DNA from: Chitinophagaceae bacterium
Lineage (GTDB): Bacteria > Bacteroidota > Bacteroidia > Chitinophagales > Chitinophagaceae
Length of the DNA stretch: 64,000 bases
NCBI GenBank assembly: GCA_016786885.1
Contig: JAEUVO010000039.1
Coordinates: 79,581-143,580 of the forward strand
Reading direction: 5' to 3'
Part shown: one piece after another, positions 27,035 to 36,700 of the stretch
Layout of the letters: every line of letters begins with the position of its first letter
Numbering within the stretch: the first letter of the stretch is position 1
The notes under the pieces: generated by a model
Databases searched by the model: none
Told to the model about the DNA's origin: nothing
The model's input: the letters and a program-made list of their open reading frames with translations, nothing else
Position numbers and translations under genes: made by a program

Positions 27035-28288
27035 TCAGGCTTTATACTTTTTCACAATCACACAGGCATTATGCCCTCCAAAACCAAATGTGTTACTCAG
27101 TGCAGCACGAACGGTTCTTTGCTGGGCCTTATTGAATGTGAAATTAAGTTTGGGATCTAATTCAGGGTCATCAGTAAAATGATTGATTGTAGGTGGTACT
27201 ATATCGTTTATTACTGACTGAATACTTGCAATAGCCTCGATAACACCTGCAGCACCCAGGCAGTGGCCCGTCATGGATTTCGTAGCACTGATATTGAGTT
27301 TATAAGCATGGTCACCGAAAACAGCCGTGATGGCTTTTACTTCCGCCCCATCACCTATTGGAGTAGAAGTGCCATGAGTATTGATATAATCAATTTCGTC
27401 CGCCTTCATGCCGGCATCATCAAGTGCGGCCAGCATTACATTTCTTGCTCCCAATCCTTCCGGATGAGGTGCAGTTATATGGTGAGCATCAGCTGTGGCA
27501 CCACAACCCGCCACTTCACAATAAATTTTGGCTCCTCTTGCTCTAGCATGTTCCAACTCTTCCAGTACTAATATCCCGGAAGCTTCTCCCATTACAAAAC
27601 CATCCCTGTCCTTATCATAAGGACGGCTGGCTGTTTTGGGGTCATCGTTTCTTTCACTCATTGCTTTCATCGCATTGAACCCACCTACACCAGCTTCACT
27701 GATAACGGCTTCACTACCGCCAGTTAAAATGATGTCTGATTTTCCAAGTCTGATAAGATTGAAAGCATCCATGATAGCATTGGTACTACTGGCACAGGCA
27801 CTTACTACCGCAAAATTGGGGCCCCGCAGATTATGCCGCATGCTTATTTGCCCCGCAGCAATATCCAGGATCATTTTAGGAATAAAGAAAGGATTGAACC
27901 GGGGTGTTCCGTCTCCTCTTGCGAAATCAGTTACTTCATGCTGAAATGTAATCAACCCACCGATACCGCTGGCAAATACTACTCCTATTCTGTCAGGGTT
28001 GATATTGTCTTGATTTAAACCAGCATCAGCCATCGCCTGGTCACTAACGACCAGTGCCAGTTGGGTGAAACGGTCAATCTTCCTTGCTTCTTTTTTATCC
28101 AGGAATTGAGTCGGTTCAAAGCCTTTGATCTCGCAGGCAAATTTGGTACGAAACTTTGAAGCATCAAAAAGAGTGATCATGTCGGCGCCGGATACCCCAT
28201 TTATCAATCCATTCCAGTAATCCTGTATAGTATTGCCCAAAGGGGTGATAGCACCCATACCTGTTACGACAACTCTTTTTAGTTCCAT
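27035..28288 (-). CDS. fabF: Beta-ketoacyl-ACP synthase II
   Basis: 417-residue condensing enzyme that extends acyl-ACP with malonyl-ACP in fatty acid synthesis. The Cys-His-His triad is in VVSACASSTNAIMDAF, NTHGTSTPIGDGAEV and KSMTGHCLGAAGVIEA. The N-terminus MELKRVVVTGMGAITPLGN fits the start at 28288 and the extra 18 upstream codons are discarded. It lies downstream of acpP, but a hairpin at 28332-28369 separates them and may attenuate readthrough. Confidence 0.96.
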   Translation of the reverse strand: MELKRVVVTGMGAITPLGNTIQDYWNGLINGVSGADMITLFDASKFRTKFACEIKGFEPTQFLDKKEARKIDRFTQLALVVSDQAMADAGLNQDNINPDRIGVVFASGIGGLITFQHEVTDFARGDGTPRFNPFFIPKMILDIAAGQISMRHNLRGPNFAVVSACASSTNAIMDAFNLIRLGKSDIILTGGSEAVISEAGVGGFNAMKAMSERNDDPKTASRPYDKDRDGFVMGEASGILVLEELEHARARGAKIYCEVAGCGATADAHHITAPHPEGLGARNVMLAALDDAGMKADEIDYINTHGTSTPIGDGAEVKAITAVFGDHAYKLNISATKSMTGHCLGAAGVIEAIASIQSVINDIVPPTINHFTDDPELDPKLNFTFNKAQQRTVRAALSNTFGFGGHNACVIVKKYKA

Positions 28289-28331
28289 ATAGATAGTAAG
28301 ATAAAGCAGTTTAATCAAAAACAAAAACCAA

Positions 28332-28369
28332 CCGCCTTCCATCCGGCTGATACCGGATTAAGAAGGCGG
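28332..28369 (-). terminator. Two-storey hairpin between acpP and fabF
   Basis: Outer stem CCGCCTT (28332-28338) with AAGGCGG (28363-28369) and inner stem ATCCGG (28341-28346) with CCGGAT (28353-28358). On the minus strand it is followed by TTGGTTTTTGTTTTT. It may act as a partial terminator that sets a high acpP to fabF transcript ratio. Confidence 0.6.
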
Positions 28370-28441
28370 GGTTTAATTTATTTCCTGCAACTGAAGCAGG
28401 CATTCATTCTTGTTATCTGCCAACGGCAGGCAACTTATACA

Positions 28442-28678
28442 TTACTTGGCATGCTCTTCCAGGTAAGTTACAGCCTGACCTACAGTAGTAATAGTTTCGG
28501 CTTGTTCATCAGGAATAGAAATATTGAATTCCTTTTCAAATTCCATGATGAGTTCAACTGTGTCTAAAGAATCGGCACCCAGGTCATTGGTAAAAGAAGC
28601 TTCGTTTGTTACTTCTGCTTCGTCAACGCCCAGTTTGTCAACGATGATCTTTTTAACTCTTGATGCAATGTCTGACAT
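28442..28678 (-). CDS. acpP: Acyl carrier protein
   Basis: 78-residue acidic four-helix carrier protein of fatty acid synthesis. The phosphopantetheine Ser is in [18 protein letters not shown], the standard DSL motif. The open frame extends 69 codons upstream, but [16 protein letters not shown] is the true family N-terminus and a -7 box sits at 28705-28712. It is the first gene of acpP-fabF-rnc. Confidence 0.97.
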   Translation of the reverse strand: MSDIASRVKKIIVDKLGVDEAEVTNEASFTNDLGADSLDTVELIMEFEKEFNISIPDEQAETITTVGQAVTYLEEHAK

Positions 28679-28704
28679 GTTCTTAAAGTTTTGTTTATTG
28701 GGTG

Positions 28705-28712
28705 CAAAAATA
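28705..28712 (-). promoter_or_regulatory. -7 promoter box of acpP
   Basis: Minus strand reads TATTTTTG, 26 bases before the acpP ATG. Confidence 0.6.
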
Positions 28713-28891
28713 TACTTTTTGAATAAATAAGCATCGGAAAGACTTATTTTTCCCATTTTGGGCCAAATATCTGAAAACGAAGATATAGTAACTCCAAAAT
28801 AACTCCTGAACCAGTTATTTAATACCAATAAACGGTTGGTAGTGTTGCAGGATATTTGTATTTTGAAGTTCTCTCCCTTAATCACTTAGTT

Positions 28892-29320
28892 ATGGCCCTG
28901 AAGATTATTGATCATGGTACGCCGGAATATCAGAAGATGATAAAGCTTCGGGATGATATTTTGCGAAAGCCCCTTGGCCTCGGTTTTACTTCTCAGGAAC
29001 TGGATGAAGAAAAAGATAATATGCTGATTGGCGCCTTTGAAGATGACACCATTCTCGGGTGCTGTATGCTGGTAGAAGAAAATCCACAGATAGTGCGTCT
29101 GCGACAAATGGCCGTGTTAAACGACCTGCAGGGAAAAGGTATTGGAAGGGCCCTGATGAACTTTGCTGAAAACATTGCCAGAGACAGGGGATACAAAATA
29201 CTATCCATGCATGCCCGCAAAAATGCAATCGGCTTTTATGAAAAAATGGGCTACAAAGTGGCAGGCGATGAATTTACTGAAGTAACGATTCCACATTATG
29301 TGATGGAGAAAAAACTATAA
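28892..29320 (+). CDS. GNAT family N-acetyltransferase
   Basis: 142-residue GCN5-related acetyltransferase. The acetyl-CoA loop RQMAVLNDLQGKGIGRALM has the expected Q/R-x-x-G-x-G/A pattern (QGKGIG), followed by LSMHARKNAIGFYEKMGYK, the C-terminal helix of the fold. The acceptor is unknown; the ElaA-like or YitH-like small GNATs are the nearest in looks. The start at 28892 (MALKIIDHG) is preferred over the 12-codon upstream extension. It is divergent from acpP and convergent with the YcxB-like gene. Confidence 0.88.
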   Translation: MALKIIDHGTPEYQKMIKLRDDILRKPLGLGFTSQELDEEKDNMLIGAFEDDTILGCCMLVEENPQIVRLRQMAVLNDLQGKGIGRALMNFAENIARDRGYKILSMHARKNAIGFYEKMGYKVAGDEFTEVTIPHYVMEKKL

Positions 29321-29351
29321 TCATCCCGCCAAAAAGATGTCTTATACAACT

Positions 29352-29831
29352 TTATCCTTTCTTTACTTTCCCTTTTATCAAGTTTCTTAATTCATGTATT
29401 TCATCACTGTCTTTACATCCACTTTTCGGAACAAGTAAAAAAGAACGGCTGTCAAAATACAAATGGAAAAAATGGGGGCTTTCTACAAAATTCTTCAGCG
29501 AGGACCATGGCCAGGATTTGGAGCCTCGCTCATGTGCCAGCGTAAACCCATCCTCCTGAAAATCCATACTAAATTCATGCTTGAAGGTAACGGCTCTCCG
29601 ATAGACCATGAATGGCAGGATAAACCAAAAACTAATCATTAACACTAGCCATAGAAATGAACCTACAAAGAAGGCCATTGGTGTTATTTTTCCAAGAGCA
29701 TATAAGGTAATTGAGGCCAATGCAAATACATTAACCAATATCAGCATGATACGTATCTCCGGCCGGCTTATAAAATGGTAACGAAGAGCCTGGATCACCT
29801 GGTTTTTTTCGTATCCGAAATAAATGATCAT
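29352..29831 (-). CDS. YcxB-like membrane protein
   Basis: 159-residue protein with two adjacent membrane helices (about residues 28-48 and 52-78) and a soluble YcxB-like C-terminal domain (DFQEDGFTLAHERGSKSW, then LKNFVESPHFFHLYF). This layout is common among small Bacteroidota and Firmicutes envelope proteins with no known role. It begins 12 bases after the PhoD-like gene stop on the same strand, so the two may be cotranscribed. Confidence 0.7.
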   Translation of the reverse strand: MIIYFGYEKNQVIQALRYHFISRPEIRIMLILVNVFALASITLYALGKITPMAFFVGSFLWLVLMISFWFILPFMVYRRAVTFKHEFSMDFQEDGFTLAHERGSKSWPWSSLKNFVESPHFFHLYFDSRSFLLVPKSGCKDSDEIHELRNLIKGKVKKG

Positions 29832-29843
29832 GCGACAAATGTA

Positions 29844-31184
29844 TTATGGAGTTTTCAATTCCTTTTCAGAAATACTCCATTCCCCTAATTTTTCTCCTCT
29901 CACACCTATAAACTCTACAGTCAGCTTCCTGTTTCCTCTGGTTCCGTTGAAAGAAAACTTACCATAGTTCTGTTCTTCATCTAATCCAAAGACCCGGTAG
30001 GGGTTATTCTTCTCGGCTGTTCCAAATGTGTGAGTGCCTGAGGTAAGCGGAGACACCGTAACATCATACAGTGGATAAGTACCGGGCCTTTCTACTTTTA
30101 TTATCTCACTATGATGCCTGTCACCAGTAAGAAACAACACCCCATTTATCTTATATTCTTTTAAAAAATCCATCAATTCCTGGTACTCAACCGGAAAATC
30201 TTTCCATTTATCAAAAGGGGAAACAGGGTTCAATACCTGGCTGCCCACTGTTACTATCTTAAAAGTAGCATTGCTGTAAAGCAATGAATTTTTTAGCCAT
30301 TCCATTTGCTGTTTGCCCAGCATTCTTTTCTCCGGGTTAGGTTTTCCATCAATGCTATCTTTCATCCTGTCAGCACTTCTCCACCAGCGGTCATCTGTCA
30401 GAAATATATCTGCATCACCCCATGAAGTCATAGTATATATACCTTCCCCATTTTCCCCGGAAGAGGGATTGCAGAAATAACTATTGAATATTTTCCGGCT
30501 GGTTTCTTTAAGTATGTAGTTCTTACCAATATCATTGGGGCCATAATCATGATCATCCCAGGTTGCCAGTTGTGGCATTGATTTTAGAAAGTTTTGCAAT
30601 ATTGGTGTAGCTCTGTCCTTGCTGGCCCGGCACCATAATCCCCATTCGCTGTAATAGTCAACTTCCCTTGTATACCATGCATCACCAAGCCATAACATAA
30701 AAGCAGATCTTTCTTTAGCCATAGTTTCAAAAATGGATGAATCCTTACCATATGGAGTACCCGGTCTGTCGTATACCGGTTCATTAAAATATGAACATGA
30801 TCCTGTAAGGAAACTGAAATCAGGGACAGGTTTGCGCCATTGCCAGAGATCTTTTGTGGTGAATTCACCGCCGGCAGCTGTAGCTTTTCCGTTCAGCCAT
30901 ATTTTGTATTGGTAAGTTGTATTAAAATCTAATCCGCCAATTGTAAATTGAATGGGGTTAAACTCCTTTCCCAGTTCTCCTTTATAAACAATAATTCTAC
31001 TTTTTGCATCTCCCTTTTTATTGTATTGCAATGAAACAGTTCTTACTTCGGGAGAAACCTCTACCCACACTTTTGCATCTCTTAATTCCACAGGGCCAAG
31101 CATTGGTCCGGAGACAATGCGGGACTGGGCCTGAATAGTAATAGCAAATAATACTGCTAACAAGAAAGATAAAAAGCTTTTCAT
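29844..31184 (-). CDS. PhoD-like alkaline phosphatase/metallophosphatase
   Basis: Exported metallophosphatase of the PhoD family, 446 residues, with a signal peptide at residues 1-19. A fibronectin-like N-terminal domain (about 25-110) precedes the catalytic domain. Metal-site motifs are LTGSCSYF, MLWLGDAWY, ATWDDHDYGPNDIG and FLTGDRHHSEI. The usual GD-x-x-Y is GDAWY here. It would release phosphate from phosphodiesters or monoesters in the periplasm. Two bases of A/T-rich leader features only; no clear promoter box was found. The collagen-like lipoprotein gene upstream has its own terminator. Confidence 0.88.
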   Translation of the reverse strand: MKSFLSFLLAVLFAITIQAQSRIVSGPMLGPVELRDAKVWVEVSPEVRTVSLQYNKKGDAKSRIIVYKGELGKEFNPIQFTIGGLDFNTTYQYKIWLNGKATAAGGEFTTKDLWQWRKPVPDFSFLTGSCSYFNEPVYDRPGTPYGKDSSIFETMAKERSAFMLWLGDAWYTREVDYYSEWGLWCRASKDRATPILQNFLKSMPQLATWDDHDYGPNDIGKNYILKETSRKIFNSYFCNPSSGENGEGIYTMTSWGDADIFLTDDRWWRSADRMKDSIDGKPNPEKRMLGKQQMEWLKNSLLYSNATFKIVTVGSQVLNPVSPFDKWKDFPVEYQELMDFLKEYKINGVLFLTGDRHHSEIIKVERPGTYPLYDVTVSPLTSGTHTFGTAEKNNPYRVFGLDEEQNYGKFSFNGTRGNRKLTVEFIGVRGEKLGEWSISEKELKTP

Positions 31185-31222
31185 TGCAATGATTTTGGCT
31201 CAGCAATTTACTGTAAAAGAAA

Positions 31223-31252
31223 AGCCGGTGTTTGCAGAAACAAACACCGGCT
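31223..31252 (-). terminator. Terminator of the collagen-like lipoprotein gene
   Basis: Perfect 12-bp stem AGCCGGTGTTTG / CAAACACCGGCT with six-base loop; on the minus strand it is followed by TTTTCTTTT. Confidence 0.85.
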
Positions 31253-31275
31253 CATATTATTTTTTGAATTATGTC

Positions 31276-31968
31276 TTATTTCCAGCCTTGTCCGTCGGCA
31301 GGCAGGTTGAATACCTGGCAAATCTGTTCATAGGACATATTCCTAAAGTCACTGGCTGTATAATTTGTACCACCTATACCGGCAGAACGACCACCAGCCA
31401 CGCCGCCAGGAATAATTACATATCTGAAATCACCACCCCAGAATGTATTCGGAGCAACACCAGTGGATAAATTACTTATATAAAATATAATTCTTCCGAG
31501 TGCAGGTAAATGTCCTACCTGCAGGGTAGAAGGAGTAAAGAAGAAACTAAACGGAAGAGGAACAGGTGCATTGTTAGCGCCTATAGCAGTACCTCTTGCA
31601 TAAGCCAAAACAACACCCTGGTCAAGGATAGCCTGTGTAATACCGGGTGCGGTCACATTACGTCTGCGAACAGTTGTACCAAACAAAGTCATAGATGTGT
31701 CTGCCCAGTTTGCTGCAACAGCATCAGATATCCATGCAGAGTATATAACATTGGCTGTGCCGGCAGGGCCTTGCGGACCAACAGGGCCAGTGGGGCCTTG
31801 GGGACCAGTAGGGCCAGTAGGACCAGTAGCACCTGTCCCTCCAGTAGAGCCAGTTGGACCCTGAGGGCCAGTAGCACCGGCAGGACCTTCAGGACCTTCT
31901 TTTGTACAACTAACGGCTATGAATGTAACGGCTAAAAATAATAGCGAGAGGAGTCTGAACTTTCTCAT
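31276..31968 (-). CDS. Collagen-repeat surface lipoprotein
   Basis: Predicted lipoprotein of 230 residues. The signal peptide ends at the lipobox IAVSC (Cys 21). It is followed by sixteen unbroken Gly-X-Y triplets at residues 25-72, rich in Pro and Thr, coded by 31753-31896. The remaining globular part (about 75-230; [17 protein letters not shown]) resembles C-terminal domains seen in other Bacteroidota collagen-like lipoproteins and may trimerise or bind a partner. It is probably a trimeric stalk on the cell surface, by analogy with bacterial collagen-like proteins. It has its own terminator and stands alone. Confidence 0.85.
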   Translation of the reverse strand: MRKFRLLSLLFLAVTFIAVSCTKEGPEGPAGATGPQGPTGSTGGTGATGPTGPTGPQGPTGPVGPQGPAGTANVIYSAWISDAVAANWADTSMTLFGTTVRRRNVTAPGITQAILDQGVVLAYARGTAIGANNAPVPLPFSFFFTPSTLQVGHLPALGRIIFYISNLSTGVAPNTFWGGDFRYVIIPGGVAGGRSAGIGGTNYTASDFRNMSYEQICQVFNLPADGQGWK

Positions 31969-32113
31969 AAAGTTTGATTTGGCTGTTATTAGTTTTGGTT
32001 TTAAAAGTAAAAGGAATTTTCCTCTTTACCAAGACATTTTAAAGGTAAAGGAAAAAAATCCAAAACAGCTCTGGTTTTACAAAAAATTCGAGGCACCGGT
32101 TTACCCGAACACC

Positions 32114-32121
32114 TATATTTG
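32114..32121 (+). promoter_or_regulatory. -7 promoter box of the outer-membrane barrel gene
   Basis: TATATTTG, 21 bases before the ATG at 32143; it supports that start over the TTG at 32119. Confidence 0.6.
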
Positions 32122-32142
32122 TTGCCTAACCAATACTTTACT

Positions 32143-32889
32143 ATGCAACGCAGGATACTTTTTTTAGCGACCCTTTTTTTATCGGTTACCCATGTTCATG
32201 GTCAATTTAAACAAGGTGACAGAATGATCGGCGCATCTGTTGGTACTGTTTTTTTTAACTCAGGAAATTCAGATATAACTGTTGCGAATATTGGCACCAA
32301 TACTTCAAAAATCACCAGCTATGGAGTAACTATTAACCCCTCGTATGGCTGGTTTGTTTCTGATAATACCGTCATCGGTGCAACACTGAATATTAATCCA
32401 AATGGTCAGAAAACCACTTACGAACAAAACGGAAGCACTTACCAGAGTGATAAATCCAATGGTTTCAATATTGGTGCCGGTGGTTTTGTAAGAAATTACT
32501 TCCCCGGCAGTGGTTCATTACTGCCTTTTGCGCAAGCCAGTATAAACGGAGGGCTAAGCAATCTTAAAACAGAAGGTTTTTTTTATTATGCTGCCGGTTC
32601 TCCATTATATAAGTATACTTACTCAGGAAGTTCGTCGGGCGGGGTATTTGTTAATACAGCATTGACCGGCGGATTAACCAAAATGGTTGGCCAAAATGCA
32701 GGTCTAGATTTTTATATCGGATATAATTTCTCTTATAATAAAAACACTTTCAACAGAACTACCAGGTATTATCTCAGCAGTAACGATAATAACCCTTCCA
32801 CTGGTGAAAATGAAACAACTACTAAATTCACCAACCATGGATTTACCATTGGCGTTGGCTTCCAGGTATTTTTGAGAGGAAAAAAATAA
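32143..32889 (+). CDS. Outer-membrane beta-barrel protein
   Basis: 248-residue exported protein with a signal peptide (1-20, ending VHG) and alternating hydrophobic/polar strands throughout. It ends in GFTIGVGFQVFLRGKK, a typical Bacteroidota porin-like OmpA-barrel C-terminal strand. It is probably an eight-stranded barrel of the OprB/OmpW-like small type. No ligand can be named. Codes alone between terminators and its own promoter. Confidence 0.8.
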   Translation: MQRRILFLATLFLSVTHVHGQFKQGDRMIGASVGTVFFNSGNSDITVANIGTNTSKITSYGVTINPSYGWFVSDNTVIGATLNINPNGQKTTYEQNGSTYQSDKSNGFNIGAGGFVRNYFPGSGSLLPFAQASINGGLSNLKTEGFFYYAAGSPLYKYTYSGSSSGGVFVNTALTGGLTKMVGQNAGLDFYIGYNFSYNKNTFNRTTRYYLSSNDNNPSTGENETTTKFTNHGFTIGVGFQVFLRGKK

Positions 32890-32911
32890 GTGTTCTTGTA
32901 TACTGAAATAA

Positions 32912-32937
32912 AAAGACCCCGGCAAGCCGGGGTCTTT
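32912..32937. terminator. Bidirectional intrinsic terminator
   Basis: Perfect 12-bp stem AAAGACCCCGGC-aa-GCCGGGGTCTTT between convergent genes, usable on both strands. Confidence 0.85.
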
Positions 32938-32959
32938 GCTTATCGTTAGTTTTTGAAAT

Positions 32960-33796
32960 CTACTTACTCATCATCTGTTTTGCCTCAATGCTCAATGTGG
33001 CATGCGGTACGGCACGCAACCGGGCTTTATCAATCAGCTTACCGGTAACACGACAGATACCATATGTTTTATTTTCAATCCGCATCATTGCTTTTTCAAG
33101 ATGATCGATAAAAGTGATCTGGCGGCTGGCCATCTGGCTGAGTTGCTCCCTTTCCATACTTACACTACCATCTTCCATGGTCATGTAACGGGCCTCGTCC
33201 ATATCACCTCCTTCATCTTTGCGGGTGATTAATCCTTGTAAATAGGCCAGTTCTTTTTTGGCAGCATCAAGCTTACGCTGAATGATCTCCCTGAATTCTG
33301 CCAGGTCGGCATCAGAATATCTCATTGTTGGTCCGGAATGTTGTTGCATAGCTATGTCTAATACGGATTTAGTAAACTCAGGTTCATATTTAACCGAGCT
33401 TTTTGTACTTGTTTTTGGAATAACCACTTTTGACGGCTTGGGCGGCTCTTTTTTAATAACCGGCTGCACTTTTTGCTTTATTGATACCAAAGATTTGGGA
33501 TCAACACTCCCCGGCTTTTTGGCAACAGGTTTGGGAGCCGGGACTTCTTGTTTGGGCGCAGGAGCATGTTTTGCCACTGGCTTAACTGCTGGTTTTGGGG
33601 TCGGTTTTTTTGCAACAGGTTTTGCAGCCGGCCTGCCAGTAGGCATGGCTTTTTTAGGGGCTGCTTTTGCCACTTTTTTAGGGGCTGGTTTGGGTGCAGA
33701 TTTTTTCACAGTTTTCTTTGCTGCTGGTTTTTTAGCAACAGCTTTTTTTGCGGGTTTGGCGGCCTTCTTTGGGGCCTGTTTCTTTTTAGTAGCCAT
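32960..33796 (-). CDS. DksA/TraR-like protein with histone-H1-like N-terminal tail
   Basis: 278 residues in two parts. Residues 1 to about 125 are a Lys/Ala/Pro-rich disordered tail (AKPAKKAVAKKPAAKK-like repeats), like histone H1 or bacterial AlgP-type tails, with likely DNA or RNA binding. Residues about 150-278 are a DksA/TraR-like coiled coil and C-terminal domain (LAEFREIIQRKLDAAKKELA, then YGICRVTGKLIDKARLRAVP). Only one Cys of the zinc finger remains, which is usual for this Bacteroidota paralogue. It may modulate RNA polymerase, but the ileS-linked paralogue has no proven role. It starts three bases after the ileS stop. Confidence 0.85.
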   Translation of the reverse strand: MATKKKQAPKKAAKPAKKAVAKKPAAKKTVKKSAPKPAPKKVAKAAPKKAMPTGRPAAKPVAKKPTPKPAVKPVAKHAPAPKQEVPAPKPVAKKPGSVDPKSLVSIKQKVQPVIKKEPPKPSKVVIPKTSTKSSVKYEPEFTKSVLDIAMQQHSGPTMRYSDADLAEFREIIQRKLDAAKKELAYLQGLITRKDEGGDMDEARYMTMEDGSVSMEREQLSQMASRQITFIDHLEKAMMRIENKTYGICRVTGKLIDKARLRAVPHATLSIEAKQMMSK

Positions 33797-33799
33797 AAT

Positions 33800-36700
33800 T
33801 TACCCTTTTTTTGAAACAATCACATTTAGCAATACATCGTTAATATCTAATTCAACTCCGTCCTGAATTTCAGGTACAAACTCCAGCTTATCTGCCAGAA
33901 TTTCGGCGCAAATATAGGTTTTAAACTGAGCCAACGAATCTTTTAATCCACCAGGAGCCAGTACTTTGATTTCCACCCGGTCTGTCAGGTCAAACCCGTT
34001 GTCTTTCCTTATTTTCTGTACCCGGTTTACAAACTCCCTCGCATTTCCTTCTGCTTCCAGTTCCGGGGTTACTGTTACATCTAAAGCCACCGTCAAACTA
34101 CCTTTATTCGCCACGGTCCAGCCCGGGATATCTTCGCTGCTTATCTCAACTTCAGCGATTTGTAATATTACAGGTTCGCCATCAACTGACAAATTATATT
34201 GTCCTTCTTTTTCTAACAAAGCGATGTCTTCCTGGGTGAATTGGGCTAAGGCGGCAGATACAGCCTTCATTTTTGATCCCAGTTTTTTGCCCAAAGCCAC
34301 AAAATTGGGCTTAATCTTTTTACTGATAAATGTATTATCCGGGCTCAGGTATTCTATCTCTTTTACGTTCACTTCTGCTTTTACCAGGTCTTCCACCTTT
34401 TGCAACTGTTCTTTCATAGAGGGATTCAGTGCCGGTATCAGCACTTTCTGCAATGGCTGACGTACTTTAATGTTTACCTTTTTACGAAGTGATAATACCA
34501 GTGAGGAAGCATCCTGTGCCAACTGCATTCTTTCTTCAAGTAATTCATCGATGGCCTCTTCATTGACTACAGGAAAATCAACATGATGTACTGATTCTGC
34601 ATTGAAACGACCCGTTACTGCATTCAGGTTTTGAAAAAGACAGTCGCTAAAGAAAGGTGATATAGGAGCAATTAATCTTGTTAGTGTTTCAAGGCATTCG
34701 TACAAGGTTTGATAAGCACATATTTTATCCTGCTCGTATTCCCCTTTCCAGAACCGGCGGCGGCAGAGACGAACATACCAGTTACTTAAATGTTCATCTA
34801 CAAAATCTTCAATTATACGACCTGCCTGTGTAGGTTCGTAATCATCCATATATTCATTTACTTTCTTCACCACAGTATTTAATGAAGAAAGTATCCAGCG
34901 ATCGATCTCTGGCCTTTCATTCAACGGTACATATGTTTCCTTAAAAGCGAATCCGTCTACATTGGAATAAAGAGCAAAGAACTGGTATGTATTATATAAT
35001 GTGCCGAAGAACTTTCGTTGTACTTCTTTGATGCCTTCTATATCAAATTTCAGATTATCCCATGGAGAGGCATTGGTGATGAGATACCATCTTGTAGCAT
35101 CTGCTCCAAACGTTTCAATGGTCTTGAACGGATCAACCACATTGCCCAGGCGTTTACTCATCTTATTGCCGTTCTTATCCAGCACAAGGCCGTTGCTAAC
35201 AACAGTTTTGTAAGCCACGGAATCAAATACCAGGCAGGCAATAGCATGTAAGGTATAGAACCAGCCTCTTGTCTGGTCTACCCCTTCAGCTATGAAGTCA
35301 GCCGGAAAACTTTGTTTGAATGTTTCTTTATTCTCGAAGGGGAAATGCCATTGTGCATAAGGCATGGCACCGCTGTCAAACCATACATCAATCAGATCAG
35401 GTACCCTTTTCATCGGTTTGCCTGTTGGCGAAACCAATATAATGTCATCAACATAAGGCTTATGCAAGTCTAACCCCTCTAAATCTCCCCTGAAGGGGAG
35501 ACTTTTAGCGACTCCGGTGTCAACAGCTTTCTTTGCCTCATTAATCAACTCCTCAATACTACCGATACATTTTTCTTCGCTGCCATCCTCTGTTTTCCAT
35601 ATCGGCAGCGGTGTTCCCCAATATCTTGAGCGGCTCAGGTTCCAGTCTACCATATTCTCCAGCCAGTTGCCAAAACGGCCTTCACCGGTTGATTTAGGTT
35701 TCCAGTTGATCGTCTTATTCAACTCAACCATTCTATCCTTTATAGCAGTTGTTTTAATAAACCATGCGTCAAGCGGATAATATAAAACAGGTTTATCTGT
35801 TCTCCAGCAATGCGGATAACTATGTTCGTATTTCTCTACTTTAAACGCCCTGTTCTCTTTTTTCAGTTTTACCGATATGTCAACATTCACGTCAACATAA
35901 TCTTTCTCGTCCTTATAATTCTTTACATAGCGGTTGCTGAATTCGCCGAGACCATCTACAAATTTTCCCTGCCGGTCCACCATTGTAAGTATACCGATAT
36001 TATATTTCTTACCCACTTTATAGTCATCTGCACCAAAAGCTGGTGCGGTATGAACGATTCCGGTTCCATCCTCTGTAGTTACAAAACTATCAACCAATAC
36101 ACGGAATGGTTTTGCACCCGGTGTAAGCTCTTCAATAACTTTTGGTGAATTAGCCTCGTAAGGAAGGAGTTGTTCGTATTCGCAACCTTCAATGTCGCTT
36201 CCTTTGAATTCAGCCAATATTTTCAACTTTGATATTTTTTTCGTGTCTATGTGGCTATCTAATGCAAATCCGGTTTTTATAGAATTTATATCGATATCAG
36301 TTAAATCAAAGTACTTGTTCAATAATTGTTTGGCAAGAACTACATTAATCGGAACGTGCAGGTATGGATTGAAAGTTTCTACAAGAACGTAATCGATGTT
36401 CGGACCAACCGTTAAACCAAGATTAGAGGGGAGTGTCCATGGTGTTGTCGTCCATGCTAAGAAAAAGATTTCCGAAGTCCGGGGTTTGGGGTCGAAGGGA
36501 TTGGGGTCGAGTGGGTCGAACATCTGACCTCCGACCTCAACTGCTTTAAATAAAAACTCTGATTTAGGATCTCTTACCGCTTTGAACATCGCCACCGCAC
36601 TCGTGTCCTTAACATCTTTATATGTTCCCGGTTGATTCAATTCATGCGAACTCAATCCTGTTCCTGCTGCCGGTGAATATGGCTGGATACTCACACTTTC

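Noticed and set aside
33282..33866. 194-codon plus-strand frame over the DksA-like gene
   Set aside because: It is the antisense reading of the Lys/Ala/Pro repeats (giving Gly/Phe/Ala repeats); the minus-strand gene has proper motifs and is coupled to ileS.
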